From contig JALTAS010000089.1 of NCBI GenBank assembly GCA_027058925.1, positions 1-14,020 on the forward strand: a stretch of DNA of 14,020 bases, written 5' to 3'. How positions within the stretch are numbered: position 1 is the first letter of the stretch; the number at the start of each line of letters is the position of its first letter. Of the stretch, positions 1-5,909 are shown in pieces. Under the pieces are notes generated by a model, which worked only from the letters and a program-made list of their open reading frames with translations, made no database searches and was not told the origin of the DNA. The DNA comes from Persephonella sp. Lineage in GTDB: Bacteria > Aquificota > Aquificia > Aquificales > Hydrogenothermaceae. A program made the translations under genes and the position numbers.

Positions 1-20
1 AATCTGGGTTTCCCCAGATT
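1..20 (-). other. Perfect 8-bp hairpin with GNRA-type loop inside rnpA
   Basis: On the rnpA sense strand bases 20 to 1 read AATCTGGG, GAAA, CCCAGATT. This is an exact 8-bp stem closed by a GAAA tetraloop, the stable GNRA class in RNA. It lies within coding sequence at the window edge, so it may extend further. No U-run is visible. It may be chance or an mRNA structure. Confidence 0.45.
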
Positions 21-113
21 GTTCTTTCTGAACAGAACGATCAGATTTTCCGTTTTGAATGATACTCCATTTTTAAGGATTTCACGGATCTCTTTATTTT
101 TTAATGTTTCCAT
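1..113 (-). CDS. rnpA: Ribonuclease P protein component, 3' part cut by window edge
   Basis: Partial gene: only about the first 37 codons are inside the window and the rest lies to the left. The start ATG (113..111) shares one base with the rpmH stop codon (TGATG), the rpmH-rnpA order conserved in most bacteria. The visible protein begins [16 protein letters not shown] and continues through a basic stretch ending near GKPR, which fits the RnpA N-terminus (start, short helix, then a strand with basic residues). RnpA is the protein cofactor that helps the RNase P RNA remove 5' leaders from pre-tRNA. The frame does not extend upstream through rpmH because a stop is met within about 20 bases, so the nested Thermus-style arrangement is excluded. 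The family call rests on synteny as much as on sequence, since the conserved RNR motif is outside the window. Confidence 0.8.
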   Translation of the reverse strand, partial: METLKNKEIREILKNGVSFKTENLIVLFRKNNLGKPR

Positions 114-253
114 CAGGCTGCAAGTCTTTTTCTACCTTTGGCTCTTCTTCTTGCAAGTATCTTTCTTCCTGACTTTGTCCTTTTCCTTGCTAAAAATCCT
201 GATCTTCTCTTTCTTTTCTTGTTTGAAATCCTGTTTTGTATTTTTCCTGACAT
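113..253 (-). CDS. rpmH: 50S ribosomal protein L34
   Basis: A 46-residue, extremely basic protein read from ATG (253..251) to TGA (115..113). It contains the L34 core: [20 protein letters not shown] followed by [16 protein letters not shown]34 is a small 50S subunit protein that binds 23S rRNA, and its usual length is 44 to 50 residues. A perfect Shine-Dalgarno AAGGAGG (267..261) sits 7 bases before the ATG. The stop overlaps the rnpA start by one base, implying translational coupling. Immediately upstream, a hairpin and T-run predicted to terminate atpE directly abut the Shine-Dalgarno, leaving no room for an independent promoter between them. Identification is secure from sequence and from the rnpA neighbour. 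The N-terminus ([11 protein letters not shown]) is more divergent than the core. Confidence 0.96.
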   Translation of the reverse strand: MSGKIQNRISNKKRKRRSGFLARKRTKSGRKILARRRAKGRKRLAA

Positions 254-267
254 TTTGTTACCTCCTT

Positions 268-305
268 AAAAAATAAAAGAGCGCACATATCCTGTATGTA
301 CGCTC
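268..305 (-). terminator. Rho-independent terminator after atpE, abutting the rpmH ribosome site
   Basis: On the minus strand the stem GAGCG + (A/C mismatch) + ACATA pairs as bases 305-301 with 279-283 and 299-295 with 285-289, with a 5-base loop and one internal mismatch. It is followed at once by TTTTATTTTTT (278..268). Stem plus T-run is the classic intrinsic terminator form. It lies 24 bases after the atpE stop. The T-run ends exactly where the rpmH Shine-Dalgarno (267..261) starts, so rpmH expression must involve readthrough, anti-termination or a start site inside or before the hairpin. Confidence 0.75.
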
Positions 306-329
306 CAAAATATCTAAATTTCTGTATTT

Positions 330-683
330 TTAGTGACCTAAAAATTTAGCGTCAAATATTCCTGTGAATATGAATATGATTGCGATAAGAAGTCCGTAAA
401 GAACGAATGTTTCTATAAGTGCCATACCTATAAACATTGTTGTGAGAAGTTTACCACCCATATTTGGGTTTCTTGCCATTCCTTCAAGAACTCCTCTTAT
501 AGCATTACCAAGACCAGCAGCTCCACCTCCGGCAGCAGCACCTATAGCAACACCTGCTCCAATAGCAACTCCACCGTAAAACACCGCTTTTGCAAGCATA
601 TCTGATCCATCACCTGCAAAAGCAGCTGATAAAGCTCCCGCAACCATAAAGAGCATCAAAAACACTGTAGAGTATTTCTTCAT
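330..683 (-). CDS. atpE: F-type ATP synthase subunit c, with N-terminal signal peptide
   Basis: Subunit c forms the rotating membrane ring of Fo. The protein has 117 residues against about 75 to 90 in most bacteria. The extra length is an N-terminal signal-peptide-like segment (residues 1-23: basic MKKY, hydrophobic core, A-x-A at 21-23) as known for Aquifex subunit c. Helix 1 is the glycine/alanine-rich stretch about 34-62, the polar loop carries the conserved ARNP (70-73), and helix 2 (about 80-108) carries the ion-binding carboxylate E91 in the motif LIETFVLY. The position matching the sodium-coordinating Gln of Ilyobacter helix 1 is L58, so proton coupling is predicted despite the T92/Y96 pair. 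A strong AAGGAGG ribosome site lies upstream. The stop TAA is followed by the terminator. It is co-oriented with the usp-like gene and atpB. Confidence 0.96.
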   Translation of the reverse strand: MKKYSTVFLMLFMVAGALSAAFAGDGSDMLAKAVFYGGVAIGAGVAIGAAAGGGAAGLGNAIRGVLEGMARNPNMGGKLLTTMFIGMALIETFVLYGLLIAIIFIFTGIFDAKFLGH

Positions 684-709
684 TACTGTAAAAACCTCCT
701 TACTTATTT

Positions 710-1105
710 TTATTTTATTACTAAAACCTGTGAATTCAGTTTTGATACATCCCTTTCGTAATCTATAGGGATCACAGCAATGTCGGGATTTTCTTCATTT
801 ACAACATCAATAAGCCTTTTTACTGTCTTGCCTTTTGCCTCTATCAGTAGTCTGTTTGGAACTGTCAGATCTTTCAAAAGCGGTTTAAGTTTGTCAATCG
901 CATTTTTTTCAGCTTTTTCTTTAAGATCTGGTGAAGCAGGCATACCCAGAGATGCACTGGTATTTATCATCGTATATACATCTTCCATCTCATGAAAGAC
1001 GATAAGTTCTGAACTGAACCTTTCTGCTAAAAACTTTGCCCATTCAAGCGCTTTTAATGAAACAGGCGTCATATCAACACAAACAAGAATCTTTTTCACT
1101 TCCAT
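710..1105 (-). CDS. Universal stress protein (UspA-like), non-ATP-binding type
   Basis: A 131-residue protein with the UspA fold signature at its start: MEVKKILVCVDMTPVSLKAL, a first beta strand ending in Asp followed by a helix, then ELIVFHEMEDVY. The third region KRLIDVVNEENPDIAVIPID matches the strand-helix-strand of the family. The C-terminal nucleotide motif usual in ATP-binding Usps (G-x2-G-x9-G-S/T) is absent. The segment after D115 goes straight from YERDVSKLNS to the last strand QVLVIK, so the protein is probably of the non-ATP-binding class. It lies between atpB (12-base gap, its AAGGAG site overlapping the atpB stop) and atpE (26-base gap), so it is almost certainly co-transcribed with Fo subunits. 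Its function is unknown. A link with ATP-synthase assembly or energy stress is inference from position only. Confidence 0.85.
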   Translation of the reverse strand: MEVKKILVCVDMTPVSLKALEWAKFLAERFSSELIVFHEMEDVYTMINTSASLGMPASPDLKEKAEKNAIDKLKPLLKDLTVPNRLLIEAKGKTVKRLIDVVNEENPDIAVIPIDYERDVSKLNSQVLVIK

Positions 1106-1117
1106 TTATTTATCTCC

Positions 1118-1753
1118 TTAATGAGCTTCTTCAACAAGAGCTCCTGCTATATAAACTGTTGTCAGTATCATAAACACATAAGTCTGAAGGAAAACAGCAA
1201 TCAGGTGAACAATCATTATAGGAAGAGGTATGAGAAGAGGAATAAGCATAATCAGAACAACTGTTATAAGCTCACCGCCAGTCATATTTGCAAAAAGACG
1301 AAGAGCAAGAGTTATAGGCCTGCTTATATGAGAAATGATCTCTATTATAAAGAATATCGGAGCTGCCGCAGGTATAGGGCCCATAAAATGTTTAAGGTAG
1401 GATGCACCGTGTTTTCTAAAGCCAAGATAGTTATAGTAAAAGAAAACCATTAAAGCAAGGGCAAGCGTTGTGTTAATATTTGCTGTATAAGACTCAAAAC
1501 CAGGTATCATTCCCATTATATTTCCCGTAAAGATAAAAAGCCCAAGTCCTGCAACAAGAGGGAAAAACCTTCTCCCTTCCTTACCCATCTGTTCTTTGAG
1601 CATATTATCAACAAACTCAATATACATCTCAAAAAGATTTTGAAGGGGGGTTGGTACAAGAGATGGTTTTTTTGCAAAAATCATAAATAAAGCCGGCACA
1701 ACAATAAGACCTATTATTGTGAATAATATATGCTCAATGTAAAGCCCTTCCAA
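1118..1753 (-). CDS. atpB: F-type ATP synthase subunit a
   Basis: Subunit a is the stator channel that feeds ions to the c-ring. The 211-residue protein has five or six hydrophobic helices and the family hallmark SRPITLALRLFANMTGGE, holding the essential Arg (R152, equivalent to E. coli R210) and E161 (E. coli E219). Q190 in the last helix (VFLQTYVF) matches E. coli Q252. It is compact beside the E. coli protein (271 aa), a length usual for the short bacterial type. Translation is predicted from TTG (1753..1751): GGAGG lies 5 bases upstream, while the upstream ATG at about 1770 is in another frame and no other in-frame start precedes residue 24. A sigma-70-like promoter sits in the 73-base gap to aroC. 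It heads the atpB-usp-atpE unit. Confidence 0.95.
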   Translation of the reverse strand: MEGLYIEHILFTIIGLIVVPALFMIFAKKPSLVPTPLQNLFEMYIEFVDNMLKEQMGKEGRRFFPLVAGLGLFIFTGNIMGMIPGFESYTANINTTLALALMVFFYYNYLGFRKHGASYLKHFMGPIPAAAPIFFIIEIISHISRPITLALRLFANMTGGELITVVLIMLIPLLIPLPIMIVHLIAVFLQTYVFMILTTVYIAGALVEEAH

Positions 1754-1758
1754 AGCAG

Positions 1759-1763
1759 CCTCC
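1759..1763 (-). promoter_or_regulatory. Shine-Dalgarno fixing the TTG start of atpB
   Basis: The minus strand reads GGAGG, CTGCT, TTG. The 5-base spacing to TTG and the lack of another in-frame start nearby make TTG the likely initiation codon of atpB. Confidence 0.75.
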
Positions 1764-1796
1764 GTTCATTGTATTCAAATTTCACAAACTCCAAAT

Positions 1797-1826
1797 ATTA
1801 TATCAAAATTTTATATACAGTGTAAA
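1797..1826 (-). promoter_or_regulatory. Sigma-70-like promoter of the atpB-usp-atpE unit
   Basis: The minus strand carries a -35 box TTTACA (1826..1821; 5 of 6 to TTGACA) and a perfect -10 box TATAAT (1802..1797), separated by 18 bases. TG one base before the -10 gives an extended -10 (TGATATAAT). The predicted start is near 1790, leaving a leader of about 36 bases before the TTG codon. The -35 directly abuts the aroC stop codon (1829..1827), so atpB need not depend on aroC transcription. Confidence 0.72.
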
Positions 1827-3002
1827 CTAAAACTCCCTGATGTATTTTCTGTAATCTTCCACTCTCTTTTTTATCTCTATCCAGTTATCATTCCCAAACT
1901 TTTCAAGCAGAGCATCTGCCAGAACTATTGCAAGCATAGCTTCGCCAACAACAGCTGCAGCCGGAACAGCCGTAACATCTGACCTTTCTTTTGCTGCCAT
2001 AAATGTTTCTTTTGTTTTTATATTTACTGATCTTAATGATTTTTTTCTCATAAGGGTAGGAATAGGTTTCATTGCAGCTCTGACCATTACAGGTTCACCA
2101 TTTGTCATTCCCCCTTCTATTCCCCCTGCCCTGTTTGTTTTATGGTAAAAACCTTTGTTTTTTTCATGAAATATCTCGTCATGGGCCTGTGATCCAAACT
2201 TTTCAGATAGACGGAAGCCTTCTCCTATCTCAACACCTTTTATCGCCTGAATGCTCATCATTGCCTGGGCTATTCTTCCATCAATTCTTCTGTCCCAGTG
2301 TACGTAACTTCCAAGCCCTACAGGAACTCCTGTTGCAAAAACCTCAAATACTCCTCCTAAACTTTCTCCTTCCTCTCTGGCAAGGTCAATTATCTTTTTG
2401 AATTTCCCATCTTCTTCAGGAAATGGTGTTCTCAATTCAGACTTTTCAGCCCTTTCAAATCTTTCCTCAAGGGGCATGTTCTGGATTTCTTTTTCCACAG
2501 ATAATTCACCTATTGAAATAACATAGCTACCTATTTTTATACCTACATCTTCAAGAAGCTGTTTACATACAGCCCCAACAGCAACTCTCGTTGTTGTTTC
2601 TCTTGCGCTTGCCCTTTCTAAAACATTTCTCAGATCATGAAATCCGTACTTTATTCCCCCTGCAAGATCAGCATGTCCGGGTCTTGGGTTCAGTATTTCC
2701 CTTTTTTCTGTGGGCTGACCTTCCACAGCCATAATTTCAGTCCAGTTTTCCCAGTCCCTGTTTTTTACCATTAGCGTTATAGGGGAGCCCAAAGTTAAAC
2801 CAAATCTTACACCTGAAAGTATTTCAACCTTGTCTTTTTCTATCTTCATTCTTCCGCCACGACCATAACCTGACTGTCTTCTTGAAAGCTCTCTGTTTAT
2901 GTAGTCTGAAGATATCCTGAGATTTGAAGGAATACCTTCTATTATTGCAGTCAGTGCAGGGCCATGTGACTCTCCTGCATTTAAAAATCTCAGCTTTCCC
3001 AT
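1827..3002 (-). CDS. aroC: Chorismate synthase
   Basis: Catalyses the last shikimate-pathway step, anti-1,4-elimination of phosphate from 5-enolpyruvylshikimate-3-phosphate to chorismate, needing reduced FMN. The 391-residue protein carries the family signatures: GESHGPALTAIIEGIP (H13 catalytic), RRQSGYGRGGRM, RPGHADLAGG (H110 catalytic), the Arg-rich ERASARETTTRVAVGA, GGIEGGMTNGEP and the C-terminal RSDVTAVPAAAVVGEA. The start at 3002 is chosen because MGKLRFLNAGESHG aligns with the family N-terminus and AGGAG lies 5 bases upstream. The same frame is open to 3185, but that extension has no family similarity, has no ribosome site and would run into the divergent gene starting at 3098. The stop TAG touches the atpB promoter. 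It is transcribed toward atpB. Confidence 0.97.
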   Translation of the reverse strand: MGKLRFLNAGESHGPALTAIIEGIPSNLRISSDYINRELSRRQSGYGRGGRMKIEKDKVEILSGVRFGLTLGSPITLMVKNRDWENWTEIMAVEGQPTEKREILNPRPGHADLAGGIKYGFHDLRNVLERASARETTTRVAVGAVCKQLLEDVGIKIGSYVISIGELSVEKEIQNMPLEERFERAEKSELRTPFPEEDGKFKKIIDLAREEGESLGGVFEVFATGVPVGLGSYVHWDRRIDGRIAQAMMSIQAIKGVEIGEGFRLSEKFGSQAHDEIFHEKNKGFYHKTNRAGGIEGGMTNGEPVMVRAAMKPIPTLMRKKSLRSVNIKTKETFMAAKERSDVTAVPAAAVVGEAMLAIVLADALLEKFGNDNWIEIKKRVEDYRKYIREF

Positions 3003-3097
3003 CTGTTCTCCTGTTTTTGTGTTTTCACAGATTATTTTAACCTGAAAGGTTTTTTTACGAAAATAAAATAAACTACAGTTTTTATAAAAGAGATAAG
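3003..3097. promoter_or_regulatory. Divergent intergenic region between aroC and the MBL gene
   Basis: A 95-base AT-rich gap that should hold promoters for both directions. No consensus promoter stands out. On the plus strand TATAAA (3083..3088) is a possible -10 without a good -35, and would leave an almost leaderless transcript. On the minus strand TAAAAT (3039..3034) is a possible -10 for aroC, also with a poor -35. A short palindrome AACCT-GAA-AGGTT (3039..3051) lies inside the candidate aroC promoter and could be an operator. All of this is weak. Confidence 0.35.
3008..3012 (-). promoter_or_regulatory. Shine-Dalgarno fixing the aroC start
   Basis: AGGAG on the minus strand, 5 bases before ATG (3002..3000). 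It supports the short 391-residue aroC product over the longer open frame. Confidence 0.8.
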
Positions 3098-3835
3098 ATG
3101 GATAAAATTCTTTTTGATGAGAGGAATCACAAGTACATACTGATCGGTTTCGCAGAAAGTAAAGATGAACAGGGAATACCATCAAATCAGTACCTTATAA
3201 TCCACAAGAAAAAAAGCATACTGATAGATCCAGGTGGTTTTGGACTGTTCCCCATACTTCTTTCAAGGCTTTTAAAATATACAAAGCTACAGAACATTAA
3301 GGCTATTATCCTGTCTCATCAAGATCCTGATGTTTGTGGAGGACTTAATATATGGCTTGAGATGACTGAGGCAGAAGCTTATATATCAAGATTATGGCTC
3401 AGGTTCTTACCGCATTACGACATCAAAAAAGTGGACAGAATAATCGGTACTCCAGATGAAGGGATGGATCTTCATATTGATGGTAAGTTTCATCTGAAGT
3501 TAATCCCTGCACATTTTCTCCACTCTCCCGGACAGATAAATGTTTATGATCCTGTGTCTAAAATACTGTTCACAGGAGATATAGGAGCTGGGATGCTCCC
3601 ATGCTCTGAAAACAGCCTTTTTGTTGAAGATTTTGAAAGGTATAAAGGATGCATAGATGGTTTTCACAAAAGATACATGGCCTCAAATGAGGCCTTAAGA
3701 AAATGGATAAGTACTGTTGAAAAACTTGAGATAGATATAATAGCTCCACAACACGGTTATCTTTATAAAGGAGAAAGCATAAACAAACTTTTTGAGTATC
3801 TTTATCAACTTAAATGTGGGATTGATCTGCTGTGA
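3098..3835 (+). CDS. Di-iron metallo-beta-lactamase-fold protein (ODP/flavodiiron-like sensor)
   Basis: A 245-residue stand-alone metallo-beta-lactamase-fold protein resembling the di-iron domain of flavodiiron proteins, without their flavodoxin domain. Candidate iron ligands in order: H74, D76 and D78 in SHQDPDVCGG, H142 in HFLHSPGQ, D161 in FTGDIGAG, and H219 in APQHGY. The H-x-[E/D]-x-D pattern and the spacings follow flavodiiron proteins. The second His of HxExDH is V79 here, a ligand known to be dispensable in some family members. Oxygen-binding di-iron proteins (ODPs) of this type, as described in Treponema denticola, sense O2/iron for signalling. The stop overlaps the GTG start of the GGDEF-EAL gene by four bases (GTGA), strongly suggesting a sensor-effector pair. 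The ribosome site is weak (AGAGAT). It could instead be an enzyme that reduces O2 or NO with an external flavodoxin. Confidence 0.82.
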   Translation: MDKILFDERNHKYILIGFAESKDEQGIPSNQYLIIHKKKSILIDPGGFGLFPILLSRLLKYTKLQNIKAIILSHQDPDVCGGLNIWLEMTEAEAYISRLWLRFLPHYDIKKVDRIIGTPDEGMDLHIDGKFHLKLIPAHFLHSPGQINVYDPVSKILFTGDIGAGMLPCSENSLFVEDFERYKGCIDGFHKRYMASNEALRKWISTVEKLEIDIIAPQHGYLYKGESINKLFEYLYQLKCGIDLL

Positions 3836-5853
3836 GAAGGCGTTTGAATTTTGAAAATCTTAGAAAGGAGATCGCTTTAAAAAGCGGTATTATAATGGAA
3901 AACCTCCTTAGATACGACTCTCTGATTCAGGGAATGAGGGAGGAACTGAAAAAAAGTGAAAAAAAGGATGCACCTTTTTATGATACCTTACTCCAAAAGA
4001 TACAGACGGTTTTTAATGAAAACCTCAAGCTGGTAAAAAATGGAAGTATTGAGGCCATAGATCTTATATCCATACTTGAAAGAGAGGTAATTGATAAAAG
4101 CCTCCTTCAAAAAGAGACAAAGATTTTGAAAGGTATTGTATTAACAAGAGAAAACATAACAGACTGGAAAGGATACACAGTAAAACTGCTTAGCCAGATG
4201 ATAGATGTTTATCCTTTTGATATATTTTTCATATCAATCAATGAAATGTCATTTAAAAGGATATACCTGTTTTACAGTTTCTTATTTGAAGAGGACATCA
4301 GATCAAAAATAAAGGAATATCTTAAAAATGAGCTTTTTGCCGGAGATAAAATTGATTTTGAGGAGATTTTCATATCAAGGAAAAAGCCTTCAGGAAAAAC
4401 AGATAAGCTTTATTTAAAAACATCCCATTTTCTACCTGATTCGCAGAATGTTGGAGGAATAATAGGTATAGCAGTTTTATCTAAAACCAGACTGCCGAAA
4501 AAAGAGCTTGATGTGGTTCAGTCTATCCTTTCAATAATGAGTCTTGTTGCAGGTTCATCAAGGGCTTTATCTAAAGCCCTTTCAGAGCTTGAATATTTTG
4601 CAGGACACGATCCTTTAACAGACCTGTACAATAGAAGGATATTTGAGGATCTTTTAAGATATGAGGTTAGCAGAGCAAAAAGAAAGGGATACAGATTTTC
4701 CCTTATTCTTATTGATCTTGATAACTTTAAATACGTGAATGATACTTACGGCCATAATATAGGAGATGCTGTTTTAAAATCTGTTGCAGATCAATTGGAG
4801 GCATCAATAAGAGATGGGGATGTTGTTGCAAGAATAGGAGGAGATGAGTTTGTTATTCTTTTAAGTGAAACTCCTTTATCTGATGCTGTAAAGGTGGCAG
4901 AAAGGATAAGAAGAAATCTTGAAAAAAACAGAATATGTGTTTTTGATGGAAGTGTTATCTCCATAAGTGCATCTTTAGGGGTCGTTGAGTATCCAACCCA
5001 TGGATCCTCAAAAGAAGAGCTTATGATGATTGTTGACAATGCGTTATACAGGGCAAAAGATCTGGGAAAAAATAAGGTTTATGTTCCGACTAAAGAGGAA
5101 ATAAAACAGACTATTAAGGAAAAGAGAAAAGAGTTTTACATCTTGCAGGAAGCACTTGATCAAAGTCTTTTTATTCCTTATTACCAGCCTATTTTTGATC
5201 TGAAAAATGGGAAGATACATGCTTATGAGGTTCTTGCAAGACTTAAAGACCCATCAGGAGAGGTAATATCAGCTTACAGATTTATAACACTTGCAGAAAA
5301 GTTGGGAAAAATAAAAGATATTGACAGAATTGTTATAAAAAAAGCATTGATGAAAAAAGCTTCATCAAAGGCAGGATTTAAAATCTTTTTGAACCTTTCT
5401 GCCAAAGATATTTCTGATGACAGTTTCTGGAATTACATATTTTCTGTTGTTAAAAAAACAGGGCTCAAGCCGGAAGATATAGTTTTTGAGATTACAGAAA
5501 GGGAAGCTATTAAAGGGATAGGGGAGTTTCAAACTCTTCTATCAAAATTGAAGACACGAGGATACAGGTTTGCCATTGATGATTTTGGAAGCGGATACTC
5601 TTCATTTTACTACCTAAAACACCTGCCAATAGATTATGTAAAAATTGATGGAGAATTTATAAGAGAGCTTTCATCAAAAGATCATAAAAGCACAGCTTTT
5701 GTTGAGAGTATAGTTCTTCTCTGCAAAAGATTAAAGATAAAAACCGTTGCAGAGTTTATAGAAAATGAGGATATCCTCAAAATCGTAAAAAGCATAGGTA
5801 TAGATTATGGACAGGGCTATTTTCTCGGTATTCCATCAGAAGACTACCTTTGA
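3832..5853 (+). CDS. Bifunctional GGDEF-EAL c-di-GMP synthase/phosphodiesterase
   Basis: A 673-residue cytoplasmic protein with no membrane segments. Residues 1-250 form an unrecognised, partly helical N-terminal region that may contain a divergent GAF-like fold (about 115-240). The GGDEF domain (about 255-420) is intact: DLDNFK at 295-300, active site GGDEF at 336-340, and the inhibitory I-site RDGD (327-330) at the canonical five-residue spacing. The EAL domain (about 437-673) has EVL at 466-468 in place of EAL with the catalytic Glu kept, N521, E553, DDFG at 583-586, K604, E641 and Q661. All expected metal and catalytic positions are present. Both activities are therefore predicted. GTG start at 3832 overlaps the upstream MBL stop, implying translational coupling and sensing through that partner. 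ctp follows 56 bases later. Confidence 0.93.
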   Translation: MRRRLNFENLRKEIALKSGIIMENLLRYDSLIQGMREELKKSEKKDAPFYDTLLQKIQTVFNENLKLVKNGSIEAIDLISILEREVIDKSLLQKETKILKGIVLTRENITDWKGYTVKLLSQMIDVYPFDIFFISINEMSFKRIYLFYSFLFEEDIRSKIKEYLKNELFAGDKIDFEEIFISRKKPSGKTDKLYLKTSHFLPDSQNVGGIIGIAVLSKTRLPKKELDVVQSILSIMSLVAGSSRALSKALSELEYFAGHDPLTDLYNRRIFEDLLRYEVSRAKRKGYRFSLILIDLDNFKYVNDTYGHNIGDAVLKSVADQLEASIRDGDVVARIGGDEFVILLSETPLSDAVKVAERIRRNLEKNRICVFDGSVISISASLGVVEYPTHGSSKEELMMIVDNALYRAKDLGKNKVYVPTKEEIKQTIKEKRKEFYILQEALDQSLFIPYYQPIFDLKNGKIHAYEVLARLKDPSGEVISAYRFITLAEKLGKIKDIDRIVIKKALMKKASSKAGFKIFLNLSAKDISDDSFWNYIFSVVKKTGLKPEDIVFEITEREAIKGIGEFQTLLSKLKTRGYRFAIDDFGSGYSSFYYLKHLPIDYVKIDGEFIRELSSKDHKSTAFVESIVLLCKRLKIKTVAEFIENEDILKIVKSIGIDYGQGYFLGIPSEDYL

Positions 5854-5909
5854 AATCATCTTACATCTTTGAGATAATGAATTAAAAATAAATATTCAGG
5901 AGTTAAATA

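Noticed and set aside
19..276. Open frame on the plus strand, Phe/Leu-rich
   Set aside because: It is the antisense of rpmH and rnpA; the lysine/arginine codons of L34 read as Phe, Leu and Ser on the other strand.
330..683. Sodium-coupled ATP synthase
   Set aside because: The helix 1 Gln needed for the sodium site is Leu (L58); T92 and Y96 alone also occur in proton-type rings.
3003..3185. Upstream extension of the aroC frame to 3185 (61 extra residues)
   Set aside because: No chorismate synthase similarity, no ribosome site at 3185, overlap with the divergent MBL gene; the ATG at 3002 has AGGAG and the family N-terminus.
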